Source of the DNA: Mermis nigrescens
Taxonomy: Eukaryota > Nematoda > Enoplea > Mermithida > Mermithidae
NCBI GenBank assembly: GCA_036768485.1
Contig: JAVLUZ010000706.1
Coordinates: 372,001-436,000 of the forward strand
Direction of reading: 5' to 3'
Length of the DNA: 64,000 nt
Part shown: one piece after another, positions 22,216 to 48,441 of the stretch
Numbering within the stretch: the stretch's first letter is position 1
Layout of the letters: each line of letters begins with the position of its first letter
Notes under the pieces: model-generated
Databases searched by the model: none
Seen by the model: the letters and a program-made list of their open reading frames with translations, nothing else
What the model was told of the DNA's origin: nothing
Made by a program: the position numbers and the translations under genes

Positions 22216-22793
22216 ATCTGAAAACGAGCAGTCGGAAAGCTACATACCTAGCAGCGCCTGAGCTCGATGAGTGTGTATGTGCACCGCACTTACAATTTTA
22301 TGAGAATGTTGTGATTTTTATCCATTTCTGTCTTTAATGTGCCGACGAATTTTTCAATTTGTCTTCCGGGTCATCGACCCCATCTCATGTGCATGCGAAA
22401 GAATCAACTAAGTTTTCCGTATGCCTTCCTGTAACACAAATCTCATTCAATGCGCCGAAACTTTTGAGCCGAGCAATTCTATGGAAAAGTCAAAAATTAA
22501 AGAAAGAGTTTCCGACGTCCGCATGCATAGGAAACTTTTCCATTAATCAATTTTATCAACATTCCCATGAATGCTCTTTTTTCTGATTTTTTTTTGTTGC
22601 ACGAAAGTATCCCATAAAGCAAAACCAACACGATGATTCTCATCGACTACTTAATCTTCATCGTGCTGTTTTGTTGGCGCCAACTTAATGGCGAAATGGA
22701 AAAATCCCAAAAAAAATTTGCTCAATAGACTCTTATAAAATTTTCTATTTTAAATTTGCAAAAAAGCTGAGAATGCGAATAGGCTAACTTATA
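22216..22793. other. No repeat recognised; weak minus-strand exon candidate
   Basis: On the minus strand a possible last exon (about 22395-22489) follows the acceptor TTTTCCATAG and reads IARLKSFGALNEICVTGRHT then ENLVDSFACT and a stop. It is only 31 codons with no partner exon in view, so I do not call it a gene. Confidence 0.2.
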
Positions 22794-22981
22794 CAGTGGC
22801 GGATCTAGGATTTTCCTAAGGGGGCGGTACCCCTAAGGGAGGCGGAACCCTGACTTGAGCGGAAAAATTAGCCGTTTTAACCCGAAAATCGCTAGAAATC
22901 GCTCAAAAATGCCTAATTTTTCGCACTATTTTAAGCCGATGGGGGCGGTCCCCCCTCCCTACATTCCAAAATCCGCCCCTG
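22794..22981. mobile_element. hAT-like MITE (188 bp)
   Basis: Tips CAGTGGCGGATCTAGGATTT / AAAATCCGCCCCTG. The flanks AACTTATA (22786-22793) and AACGTATA (22982-22989) match at 7 of 8 positions, giving the 8-bp target duplication expected of hAT. The interior has C/G-run blocks just inside both ends (GGGGGCGGTACCCC; GGGGGCGGTCCCCC). No coding capacity. Confidence 0.8.
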
Positions 22982-23045
22982 AACGTATAAATGATAAAAA
23001 CAAGAAAATGCAGAAAGGGAATAACGAATTTTGACTACATACGAG

Positions 23046-23298
23046 CATAAGTGGGCAGCAAGAAAATTCTGGGGGGTGCAAGATTTTTTGAAGGTCGAAA
23101 AATGGCCTTAAAAATGGTGATATGGCGATAAAAACACCATTTTTCGACGTTTCTCATCAAGCACTATCTATTGGCATCAAAAAATCGCGAAAAAAAAACG
23201 AAAAAATTCCAAAAATTGAATTCTGGGGGGTATTTTGGTTTCTGGGGGGTGCATACCCCCCAAACACCCCCTCCCCAAACCCCCCACGCCCAGGTGTG
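23046..23298 (-). mobile_element. MITE-C copy with 8-bp target duplication
   Basis: Tips CATAAGTGGGCAGCA and CCACGCCCAGGTGTG. The flanks CATACGAG (23038-23045) and CATGCGAG (23299-23306) match at 7 of 8. This is one of the copies that fixes the family's boundaries. Confidence 0.85.
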
Positions 23299-23306
23299 CA
23301 TGCGAG

Positions 23307-25123
23307 TATGATGCAGTGGCAGGTTCCTGACCAAAAGACTTCTTTGACAGACTTGCTCATTTTTTTGTTCTACAAGCTTTTTAATTATTCATTTTCTGAG
23401 CTATCACTGGTCCTGTACAGTACACACATCAGAGGAGCTCGTTAAAAGTGTCGAATGTGCTTTGAGAATGTTTGAAAAGATGATTGTCCTCCTGTACACT
23501 TTTGAATTTGTAGGCATGACTTAACGGCGATGAATTTTGGTGAGAAAAAAGGTCCTCAACGAAAAGAAAGCAGTTTTTCAACACGGAAAGCAAAGTAAGG
23601 TAAAAAAGTTTTGGGGGACTTCGTGAATGGCTTAATTATTTTTCAAAAATTCATTTGTCCTGTCGATAGATTGATTTAAAAATAAAAAAACAAAAATGTA
23701 AAAAATGCGCTTTTAATGTTTTCTTACAATTGCATTTTATTCGAAAAAAATTTGATGATCCTATTTATAATTGTTTAATCCTGATTTTAGATGCTTTATT
23801 CTAGACTCGAATAGAATGAATAAAATCGTTCCGTGAGTTCTTAAAAATATTATATTGCACTCTCTATAATTGAAACTAACGACTTTGAGAATACCTTTAT
23901 CTGATTTTTTTAAAATAAGCTTCGGAAGTGTAAGTTACGAATTTTCTAATTTTAAATTGCTGAGGCTTTTCATGTAGATTTTTATTCACCCTAAAGATAA
24001 CGGATTATTTTAATCGAGCGATTTTACGCATTGAAATACAAACGATTAACTAGGAAGTAAGACGTATTACTAGGTCACATTGAGACGATTTGCTTTTACA
24101 AACGTTCATGGCCATGAGGACGTGAAATTTTTCCAACAAGTAGATTCAGCTATAAAGATAAAACATATATATATAACAAATGCAGTCGATCACGTAATGA
24201 TTTGAAATTTAACAGATAAGCAGAATGGGACTGAATAAGTAAGTTTCGTGTCCCAAAGAGGTCGTTCACCTATGCTTCTAACCATTAAGATTTTCCAGCT
24301 TTTCAATAACTGGAGAAAAATAGTTATTTTATGTTTCTAGTGATTTTTTTGGCTTAAAATAAAATTCATTAGCCATTCTTTCGACCATGTTACGAGTGGG
24401 CCGCCTGACTATTCCCAGTGTTTTTTAGCAATATTTTCTTAATAATGACCCAAATTCAATAAGAAATCTGACAAACGACAGATTATCTAATAGCAGAGTA
24501 AGTTCTCAAAATTCGTTAGAAGTAAACACGTCGGTCGAACATTACACTTGTTCTACGGGATTAATAGTTCATTCGATCCAGCTAAAATCAATCCATATTC
24601 AGTATTGCTTTCGCCCTTATTTCGGTATTGACTTCCGAGCAAGCCAACCTAATGAAATTTTAAGGGTCAAGAATATTGCCAGGACTATGGTGTACAGTGT
24701 TTACTTAAGAGTCTATACAGCCCTTACCACAAGAAAATTGCTCGGAAATAGGCATTCATTGAAGTCATTAGTGAGATGAGAATGAAAACAATGCTGAATT
24801 CAAGGAAATTAAGAGTCACACATTTGCTTAAGTCAGATAGGGATGCCGTTTATGTAGTGTAGTGTTCCATCAACTTGCTTGTTTCTGATAAAACTTTAAA
24901 ACTTGTTTTGCTATTGGATAGCATATCTCCTGCCAAATTTATATCAAATTTGAGGTATTATTAGGACTGCGATTGAAAGACATTGTGGATAGTTAGGTAC
25001 CCTATTACACTGAGTTTTTTTATTTTTATGTTGTATAAAGAACGAGCTTTGAACATCGTAAAATTGTATTTTTGACACATAGCCATTGCTTTTAAGCTCA
25101 GAAAAGTCTGTAGAAAAATTTCG
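23307..25123. other. No gene or repeat recognised
   Basis: About 1.8 kb of AT-rich DNA without any of the window's repeat families. I see no splice-bounded open frame worth calling. It may be unique intergenic sequence. Confidence 0.35.
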
Positions 25124-25131
25124 GTGCCTAC

Positions 25132-25382
25132 CATAGGTGGGCGGCACCAAAGTTCTGGGGAAGTGCAAAATTTTTTCAAAGGTCAAAAATGGCCTTAAAA
25201 TGGTGGTATGGCGACAAAACACCATTTTTCAACGTTTCTCATCGAGCACTATCCATTGACATCAAAAAATTGCGATAAAAACATAAAATATTCAAAAAAT
25301 TGAATTGTATGGGGTATTTTGGTTTTTGGGGTATTTTGATTTCTGGAGGGTGCACACCCCTAAACCCCCACGCCCAGGTATT
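25132..25382 (-). mobile_element. MITE-C copy with 8-bp target duplication
   Basis: Tips CATAGGTGGGCGGCACC and CACGCCCAGGTATTG. The flanks GTGCCTAC (25124-25131) and GTGCCTAT (25383-25390) match at 7 of 8. The interior is slightly shorter than in other copies. Confidence 0.85.
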
Positions 25383-25390
25383 GTGCCTAT

Positions 25391-26202
25391 CCTCAGCTTA
25401 TTGATGCTTTACACTTATGGTCTGGTTGGACTCAATAGGAGCAGAAGGAAAAATCCTATTGAGGATTTGAGGATGGGAAAGATTATTGCAAACCAGATAA
25501 AATCTATGTTTTAGGCAGTCCTTAGTGAAATATATTGCAAATCTTTATTTATGTTTGTCTTCAATTCACTTTGTGTGTTCAATCAGGCATAAAGTTTTCC
25601 GCTTTTCCGGCTGACTCTTAATGGTCAGGCGGTGCAATTACGCTCAAGAGTGAATAGAATGTCAATGTGATTTAATATTGGAAAAATTTTTCTATATTGA
25701 TTTCTAGATCGAAAAGGTTTCTACAAGTGTTGGATATCGTAGAACATAAATTGTGTCATTGCTTCAAGAACTAATATTCACTCAGAACTCATTAGACTCA
25801 AAATCTTAAAATTATAGCTTTTATTTAAGATCGGAAAGTACTAATATAAATAGAATTAAAACCTGCACACAAGTGGATAGGCATAGAACATCGAAATCAC
25901 ATGAAATGACTGCGTACAATGTAACTGGATAAAGCCGAAAGAAGTCCACTTGCCTTTCGGAGACACTTTTGATTGTTTTGAGAAGTGTGTAGGAATCAAG
26001 ACGTTGCTAAATATTTTCAATATTCGGGTCGAAATATGTGTCATCTCTCTTATTCTTTTATTATTCTTGTCGATTTCCTGCTATAAATTAGTGATGAAAT
26101 TGCTTATTATAATAATCTCAGCATTGAAGAAATGGTCGAGCAATGACGACAGGAAGCTTATCACTTTAATTTTCTTAATGTTAGTGTTAACGCATCAATC
26201 GT
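25391..26202. other. Downstream of the cysteine-rich gene; nothing recognised
   Basis: This is the 3' flank of the minus-strand gene ending at 26203. If that gene has further exons they would lie here or beyond, but I found no cysteine-rich exon with an acceptor. Confidence 0.35.
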
Positions 26203-39629
<13,427 letters not shown>

Positions 39630-40290
39630 TTCACGAGAATCTTTTAGTTATGCAAAATCCGAAATCTACGACGAGCATTAAAACATAAGCCAGGATGTGA
39701 ATATTTGTCGCTTCGTCAATCTTAATCTTTTCAAGTTCATTCGCATTTGCTCTTGGATGACTAAATCATTTTTCTGGGAAATCAGTCTAATATATTTGAA
39801 AATTTTTAAAATAGAAAATGAACAAAATTTAAAAAAACAATGCAATCAGGAATTTAATTACAATGTAAAAAATTTAATTCATCAAGAAACTAAAGAGCAA
39901 ATTGAATTAAAACGTAATTCATCCGCTCCATTGCACAAAACGTATTTGAACGGCAGTCTTATCCGTCCAAGGAGAACGCCGAATATAAAACTTGCGTTCG
40001 AAGACACAAATACACATATGTTTCGGACAATCTTATTGTGAAAAACAACTTCGAACATAAAGGAATTCAACTTGAAAAAATTAGGCAATTACACAGCTAG
40101 TTTTATTTCATGATTCACTATGTAATCAATTTATTTCATACGCAAACTGAAATTTTGAAATTTTTTTCGCTCTATAACATGTACTCGTACGTTATTTCAG
40201 GCCGAAGTGATTTCAATGAGTCGATGGACAAATGATAATTCAGTTGGGAACTGCGAATCAGCCACTGATAAGGTTTGTTTGGTCAAAGGA
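39630..40290. promoter_or_regulatory. 5' flank of the intact gene, duplicated upstream of pseudogene C
   Basis: This segment lies directly upstream of the start codon at 39629 and is recognisable again at 52038-52650. Shared blocks are ACACAAATACACATATGTTT, AAAAAATTAGGCAATTA and GTTTTATTTCATATGATTCA-like sequence. The duplication therefore included the promoter region as well as the exons. A frame at 39697-40041 (+) is not kept in the second copy. I cannot place a TATA box or start site. Confidence 0.55.
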
Positions 40291-40723
40291 AAAAAGCGGT
40301 GTAGAGACATTTTCCTTAACAAATAATTAAAAGGTTCTTAAAGTTGGGTACAATTGACCCTAATAACTTTTGAATGAAGCTATGGTCAACCTTCAAAAAC
40401 AATAGGTGAACAGACATGATGTGCAGAGGTCTGCGTTTGTTAATATGACCAAAGTATTCGAAGTGCTCAAATTTTTAAAGGTCACACATTAGGACGAAAA
40501 AACAACGACCTTGACGTTTCTTACAACCTATCATCATCATTTTCAACAAAGCTTAATTGGGACGGGCGGGTCTGTAAGGTTCTGGGATACAATCCCTTGA
40601 ATCATTTATATCCTCTGTGTGTAGGGTTAAATTATTGTATCAGAAGAAACACTGATTGATCTTTTTGATAGTATGAAGCGAACGTCTGCCTGCTTAAACT
40701 GCTTTGTTTCCGAAGTTCCACTT

Positions 40724-40759
<36 letters not shown>

Positions 40760-41258
40760 GGTTTGCGAGGTCCTCCAAAATTTAAAATATCCTTGCTAAA
40801 ACCGAAAATTGAATTTTTGAAATTTTTCGCAGTATTTTGATGCCAGTATAATTATATACACAGCTTCATAAGAAAACATTTTTCCCACCTAGCATCAATC
40901 TGCAAGCCCTTTTCTGACCTTCGAAAGTTTTAAACGCTTCCTTAGCAGACTCGCAGAATTTGGGAAGCGCTCATGTCTTATTGATATCCTAGAATGATTA
41001 GCAAGGAACCTGTCAGTTTCTATCCAATTTAGAACATTACGACGCTCCAATTTCATAAAAGCAAAATCAGACCCTTTTTTCATGTTTATTATATGTACGT
41101 AGATTACTTTTCGTTAATTAAACTCCTTAGATATCATTAGTGAGTGCACGAGCACACATATTATCAAAATTTCTAAACAAAACTTAGCAATGATAATTAT
41201 AGAAAAGCATGGATCTCTAGCGGTCATTAGCGAGGAAAACGTACGTATCCTATCATTA
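40291..41258. other. No gene recognised; (AC)n and a MITE-C relic
   Basis: (AC)n occupies 40726-40757 and runs straight into ACGTGGGTTTGCGAGG and GAATTTTTGAAATTTTTCGC (40755-40850), a decayed MITE-C half. The rest is unassigned. Confidence 0.4.
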
Positions 41259-41907
41259 TAGTCTGTTTCATTTGACTTTGCGGTTTTCTTTTAAATTTTT
41301 CCGCAAGAATCAGGCTACAAAAGTGGTTTAACCCTACTTTTACCAAGCTCTAGATCTGTGATCTAGTTACCTGTTTTTTGCAGTTTTCTGTAAGGCCATA
41401 AATTCTTATGTGGCAAGCTTCTCAGTACCCTCTTTTTTTACCGCAACATATGTTTTATTGAGCATAAGAAAATGTATTGACCTATATTTTATTCGAAAAG
41501 CTTGATTTCATGATTTAAAACATGTGTGACGCATGTTGCAGATCGTATTTCTTACACATTTTTGAATGTTCAAATACATTTTTTAAAATTGGTTTTCAGT
41601 TTTGTGCAAACTTAATGACATTTTTGAATTTCTCATGCTCTTGGCTACCTGAAATATGTATTTTCATTCATTTTTGTTATCTCCCCAATGACTAGATTTT
41701 CAATCTAGACCTTGGTAAGACTAGGGTGCGTGACCCCTTGGTAAGAGGAGGGTTAAAATGTTGATGCAGTAGTGCAGCTTAGCAATGGCATATGTCTCCA
41801 TATGACACATTATACTGTAAAATATCATATTTACCGTATTAGTTTAAAACACTTTTGTAATCACTTTAAATTTTTTCAAAAACCTAAAAGCTGAATGGAA
41901 CAGACTA
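41259..41907. mobile_element. Tc-MITE, long form (649 bp)
   Basis: Tips TAGTCTGTTTCATTTGACTT and AGCTGAATGGAACAGACTA flanked by TA. The subterminal sequence (CCGCAAGAATCAGGCTACAA) is shared with the 224-bp element at 2616, which looks like a deletion derivative. It ends immediately before the tip of FB-A copy 3. No transposase frame. Confidence 0.75.
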
Positions 41908-44413
41908 TAGGTAGCGCATACCTATAATATACTTGGATAACCCCAACGTGTTTCCCCCACCTCACAGCTAGGACACATCTGGAAGGTGCGGTTTTTTTAA
42001 AAGATGGATAATAAAAAAACTCGATGTGTCTTTTTGTTTGTGTTTACACTCAAAAGCAAGTGCATCATGAGCGTGCAAACTTTTGGCGTAAAGTTAGAAC
42101 ATAGAAAAACTTCTGACGGTTGTCGAGAACAAATTTCAGACGACTCAGCGTAAATGCCTTTTGCGATATAATGTTATAGAATTGTAGAGAATGAAACTCT
42201 CTAAAAACGGTATTTGTCTTTGGACTATGGCCTTAATTTTGGAGGGGAGTGTAAAGAGTGTACAAATCTACGAGTGAAAAGACAGATTTTTTGAAGTCGT
42301 ATTTTTCTCTTCAATCTGTTTGCCAATAAATCCGCTTATGAGTCCTAAAAAAATGTTTTCTGGTGAAAAAGTACTAGGATTTGCGTTTAAAAAAGTCAAC
42401 ACCGAGTTATTTGTGTAACTGTAAACTTCGAAATCAGGGGGGTGTAAAATGAGGTAAAAAGACACGTTTTCTATCATTTTTGATTGGGCAATATGACAAA
42501 TCGGATGCGGAACAAAAGTTTTTCACATATAAATGCACTAAAACTTAAGGCTATAACCTGGCCTAAATTGAATTTCATTACACTCAATAGGGAGTTATTT
42601 TCAGAGTTTTAACGTTTACACCTTGTTGGAACACGGGGAAACACTACCTTCTTTCAGTTTGCCAACTTTGCCGCTAATAAATTGAGACTTGTAAAGTATA
42701 CTACAAATAAATAAGCCTCAAAGATTACACATCACGCTTGGACGCGTTTCTTTCAACTGAACACTGAGTCGGGTGAAGGTGTAAAGTTAGAACTCTCTTT
42801 TTGAAAAACACCGTTTTACTGATTTTCTGTGAGCCAACTATCCGATATGAAGCGGATGTGCTGACTATTTTAAAAATGAAGTACATGGCTGCGGTTGCAA
42901 ACCGCATTTGGTAGGAATTTTCTACACTAAATACTGAGTTGTGCTGAAGATGTAAAGTACTATCTCTATGGTAAAAAAGACGTTTTTGCATTTACTCTGT
43001 CTGATTAGTTCTCCGGCTATAAATTAGTATGTATGGACTTGAGTAAAAACAAAGAACGTCCTAAGGGTTACACATCACAGTAAGACGTGTTTCTTTACAT
43101 TCAATATTGAGTTTTTTTCTGGAGGTGTAAAGTTATAGGTCCGGGGTGAATAACACTTTTCTGCGTGTATTTTGTCCATGATCATTTTTCGTAATACGTA
43201 GGGGCATGATCTAAACTACAACAATGCTTCAAGCCTAAGGATTCTACTGGATGAATCAGTTTTCTCAATGGCGATGTAAATTCGTTTACATTGAAGATTT
43301 ATTTTACTCATAGAGTGTTGTGGAGGGTCAATTTATTTGTAAAATGTCAATTCGGAACATCAGGATTACAAATAAAATTTTGGATAATTTTTTACACTCA
43401 GCAGTCACTTAGCGGTGGTGTAAAGTTTACATTGAGAATGAACTTTAGCTACAGAGCATTGCCGAAGGTCAAGTTTTTTAAAAAACATAGGGGTTTTTCC
43501 GTAACATCAGGATTACGAACTTGCTTGCAATTAGCTGCACACCCGCTAGTTGTGTTTTATTTACGCTTCAGCTTAACTTCGTGCCCAAAGGGTTGTAGGT
43601 TGTTCAAACTAAGTTTTTTTTTACAAACTTTTCTTCATTAAACCAGTATTGTGAATCTAGCGCTGTCTTTTGTGACCCAATAACTGTGTAAAGTTTAAAA
43701 TGAAGATCCATTTTAATTTCAAAATGTTTAAGAAGGTAACTTTTTAAAAACTGTCATTAATAACATCAGGAAAGCAGTCTTGTTTGCAATAGTTGATGTG
43801 AATGAACAATCTTGTTACCTGTGTTGTTCAAGTGTTTTGCGAGTCTTTCATTTGAGCATGAAATAATTAATCGATTCACTCAAATTATTCTAATTAAAAA
43901 ATGGGGTACTAGCAAAGATAAATATGCTCAGATGGAACAAAAAAAAGACAAATATACTTGGAATAGCGGATTATTAAAGATATAAAAGGAGGGATTAGGA
44001 AAAAGTCACCTATGCGCGCAAACAATCGTAAGAATCTGCTAAAAACAGATTTCCTCTAAGCAAAACAAAAACCGAAGTAGGGTATATTCTGGGCCTACAG
44101 AAAGGCTATTGTGTGGTATTGTGGCTATTGTGGCTATATATATTGCTATTGTGGCCCGAGATACACAGCATAGCCAATCTAGGGGGAGGGAGTCGAACCG
44201 GTCTGGAGGGATGGTCAAACAGCAAGCGTTTTTGGGTTAAAATGACCTCAAGAACTGGTACAAGCGCATAAATTGCGTCAAAACATTATTATTACACAGT
44301 TTCTGGTCACTTTAAAACACAATAAAAGAAAAATTTCAATGTTCATTTGTTTTTGGCCTTCATTTTGCCTCATTCTCACAAAATTTCTATTTTTACATTC
44401 TAGGGGGTCCAGA

Positions 44414-44898
44414 TCATAGGCGGGCAGCACCAAAATTCTCGGGTTGCAAGATTTTTTAAAGATAAAAAATGGCCTTAAAATGGTAGCGTGGTGAAAAACA
44501 CCATTTTTTAACGTTTCTTATCGAGCACTATCCATTGGCATCAAAAAATTGCGAGAAAAACAACAAAAAAAATCAAAAATTGAATTCTGGGGATATTTTG
44601 GTTTCTGGGAAGGGGTATTTTGGATTCTCGCGGGGGGGGGGTGCATACCATAGGTGGGCAGCACCAAAATTCCGAGGAAGAGGGGTGAAAGATCTTTTCA
44701 AATGTCTAAAAATGGCCTTAAATATAGTGGCATGGCAAAAAACACCATTTTTCAAGTTTTCTCATCGAGAGCCATCCATTGGCATCAACAAATTGCGAAA
44801 AAAATCTCAAAATTCTAATTCTGGGGGGTATTTTGGTTTTCGGGGGGTATTATGGTTTCTCAGGGGGTCCATACCCCCCAACCCCCCTACTCCCAGGT
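44414..44898 (-). mobile_element. Two MITE-C copies in tandem
   Basis: One copy (44414-44647) runs directly into a second (44648-44898). Three further terminal blocks (CCCACGCCCAGGTGTGGT) follow to about 44975, where GTCTAGAC resembles the duplication flanking the MITE-C in copy 2. The tandem arrangement suggests local duplication inside the FB-A core. A 124-codon frame runs through both copies and is not a gene. Confidence 0.75.
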
Positions 44899-46834
44899 GT
44901 TGTGCATAATCCTCAACCCCCACGCCCAGGTGTGGTGCATACCTCACAAACCCCCCCCCCCACGCCCAGGTGTGGTCTAGACCGTTCCAAACCAAAGCAC
45001 ATGCATGCATGGTTAAGGCGTCAATTTGGTAAATAAATAACAAAACACCTTATTCTTAGAGGAACTTATCGATCTAAATTAAAGCACACGACAAATCATT
45101 CAGTTTACCAACCTTGACTGAACACAAATTCGAGCGACCGCTGTTGCAATGGTCAAACAGGTTGGCACCAAAGAATTTAGGATATGTCGCAATAATAATG
45201 AGCGAATTCACTATGCAAATAAATACACTACATAAAGATAGACCGGAAATTTTAATAGCTTAGAATGTCGAAGCAGTTAATGTACGTATATCATCTCATC
45301 ATGCTAGCACAACACCAGGAGTGTTCTGGAAGAGGGGTTTGACCCCCTCCCCCAGAATGGCAACTGACCCCCTCCCCCGCAAAATAGATGCGACCCCCTC
45401 TAAATGTTTACGTTTTTATGTTCGAGAAACAACGAGCATTGTCTGAGACATCAAAAAACAGTGTTTTTGACGTGTACCCATCGTTTTTTAGCCCAAAAAA
45501 GGCACTTTTTGAAAAATTTTCGTTTCTGACCCCCCTCCAGAATTCCTATGCTGCACATGTATGCACAACACGTGTAACTGTAGAGCCTTAATAAACAGCA
45601 TGATGCGAATGTCATAATTTAATCCATTAAGCCTTTTAACTGAATATCGATTCTATATTGCAATGAAAATGCGATACTGACAATCCAACTAAAACGGCTA
45701 TTTAGCTACAGATCAAAGTTACCTTCTAAGCTCTTCACTAAACCAATGAGAAATGTCTTGTGAGGGCACCTTCTTTTTTAGAAGCCGCTGAACATACTTC
45801 GATTTTTTGTGTAGCTTAGATAAAATCTGTTTTTAACAGATTCTTATGACTTTTGCGCGCATAGGTGACCTTTTCCTAGTCCCCTCCTTTTATGTCCTAA
45901 ATAATCCTAAATTCCAAGCATATTTGTCCTTTTTGTTACACCGGAGCATTTTTTATTGCTAGAGCCTAACTTTTAATTAGAATGGTTTGAGTGAATCGAT
46001 CAATAAACTCGTAAGTAACTTGCCTACTGAAATATGACACTTGAACAAGACGGGAAGCAAGATTGCTCATTCACATCGACATCCACATTGTAAACAAGAC
46101 TTCGTTACTAATTCATAATCATGATGCTATTGTGAACTGTCTTTTACGAAATTAGCTTCTCTAACAATTTAAAATTAAAATATTTTCAGTTTAAACTTTA
46201 CACAGCAACATAGTAAAAATAAAGTTAGATTCATATTCCTGATTGTACGGTGAAGACTTTGTAAGAAGCATATTAAACACCCGCCATGATATTACTGATT
46301 ACAGGTTTTTAAATAAGTCACTTTCAAAACGTTTTGGAATCAAAATTAATTTTCAGTTTAAATTCTACGCGGTCATTGAGTAACAGAAAAGAATGCTACA
46401 TTCGTAATACTGATTTTGCGGAGAAGAATTGTAGGTAAAAATTACTTAGCCAGTACAACATGCAATCTCCTGGACCTGAAGTTAACCTTAAGTGCAAAGT
46501 TTACCCAACCTACGACTAGAAAAGAACTTGCAGTCAAGTTCGTAATCCTGATAGTACGGAGAAATTAAAATGTTTTGGACCGCATTTTGAAAAACTTACC
46601 TTCGGCAATGCTTTAAAGCAAAAATAAATTTTTAGTGTAAACTTTACACAATCCATGAGCGTGAAGTAATGACTAAAATCTCGTTCATAATCCTGATGCT
46701 CCAAACAACATCTTAAAAAATTGACCTCCCACAATATTATGGGAGCAAGATAAAGCTCTAGTGTACACTACTTTACACCTCCATTTGTGCAAACTGATTC
46801 ACCCTGTAGAATATGCGACCCTTAAGCGTAAAGA

Positions 46835-47055
46835 AGTCAAAACATGGTCTTAAAAATGGTGGTATGGCGAAAAAGCACTATATTTCAATGTTTCTCATCG
46901 AGCACTATTCATTTGCATCAAAAAATTACGAAAAAAAACAAAACAAAAATTCAGAAAGTGAATTCTGAGAAGGGGTATTTTGGTTTCTGGTGTAGGGGTA
47001 TCCGGCCATCTGGGGGTGCATACCACCGCGAACGCCCTTTTCACGCCCACATGTG
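46835..47055 (-). mobile_element. MITE-C copy, one end missing
   Basis: It starts at GTCAAAACATGGTCTTAAAA without the CATAGGTGGGC tip and ends CCTTTTCACGCCCACATGTG. It lies in the right arm of FB-A copy 3. Confidence 0.7.
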
Positions 47056-47665
47056 GTCCTGACATACTAATTCATAAACGGAGAACTTAGCAAACAGAAT
47101 AATTGCAAAACCGTGTTTTAACGATCGAGCTGCTACTTTACATCTCCAGAAATGACTACGTATTCAGTGCAGAGAATCCCGACCAGGTACTATTTGTAAT
47201 CTTCGACATGTGTTTTCTTTCTATAGTAGTTTGCACAACCCGATTCATAATCGAAGAAGTTAGGTGACAAAAAATCGATAAAAGCGTGTTTTTTCAGCAG
47301 AGTTTAAACTTTACACCTTCACACCTAAGTCAGTATCGAGTTAAAAGAGCGCATCAAAATGTGATACGTAACCTTTGAGGCGTACTTTATTTTCGTATAG
47401 TCTGCGCGCCTTCATTTATGACCGGAGAAGTTTGCAAACTTGCAAACTAAAAACAATGTAAAAAATGTCCTTTCGCGCACCGGCAGAGTGTAGACTTTAA
47501 AAATCCGCAGCTGACTCCCTATTGAATGTAAAGAAATTCGGTTAAGGCCAGTTTGCAGCTTTTAAATTGTAGTACGTTTGTATGTGAAAAACTTTACTTC
47601 CACATCTGATTTGAGATATTAAACAATCAAAAAGGGAAAATTGAATTTTTTCGCCCAGTGTTACC

Positions 47666-47937
47666 ACACCTGGGCGTGCGGGGGTGGGGTTTGGGGGTAT
47701 GCATACCCCTCCAGAAACCAAAATACCCCCCAGAAATCAAAATACCCCCCCCCCAGAATTCAATTTTTGAAAATTTTTTCCGTTTTTTTTTGCAATTTTT
47801 TGATGCCAACGGATAGTGCTTGATGAGAAACGTCAGAAAATGGTGTTTTTATCGCCATACCATCATTTTTAAGACCATTTTTTGACTTTCAAAAATCTTG
47901 CACCCCCCCCCCAGAAATTTCTTGCTGCCCACGTATG
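47666..47937 (+). mobile_element. MITE-C copy
   Basis: Tips CACACCTGGGCGTGCGGG and GCTGCCCACGTATG, with full internal layout and runs of 9-10 C. It lies in the right arm of FB-A copy 3. Confidence 0.8.
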
Positions 47938-48215
47938 AGTGTTACACCCCTGATTTCGAACTGTATAAATCCAAAAATTACTAAAGATTAAGTTTTTTAG
48001 TCAAGATTTGCTGCGATTTGAGCCCTAAAAAGTACCTACTTCATTTTTATTCTATTCAATCCGTACCGGCACCGGAGAAGTTGGCAGAAAAATTTGAGAC
48101 AATATTTGTTTTTTACATTATCTACTAGATTGTAAACTTTGAACCTCTTGATCTAAATAAGTATTGAGTGTAAAAAAGTTTTCTAGTAAGCCGGAAGTTG
48201 CCCTTGGGTCGTAGT

Positions 48216-48441
48216 CATACCTGGGCGTGGGGGGTTTAGGGGTATGCACTCTCAGAAACCAAAATACCACCGAGAATTCAATTTTTGAATTTTTTTCTGC
48301 AATTTTTTGATGCTAATGGATAGTGCTCGATGAGAAAGGTTGAAAAATGGTGTTTTTTGCCATACCACTGTTTTTAAGGCCGTTTTTTTGACCTTTGAAA
48401 AAATCTCGCACTCACCAGAACTTTGGTTCCGCCCACCTATG
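48216..48441 (+). mobile_element. MITE-C copy with perfect 8-bp target duplication
   Basis: Tips CATACCTGGGCGTGGGG and CCGCCCACCTATG. GTCGTAGT flanks both ends (48208-48215 and 48442-48449). Removing the element rejoins a normal FB-A arm unit. Confidence 0.85.

Noticed and set aside
44535..44909. 124-codon + strand frame
   Set aside because: It runs through two tandem MITE-C copies. Similar peptides appear at 13487, 19061, 23122 and 31032 because they are the same repeat.
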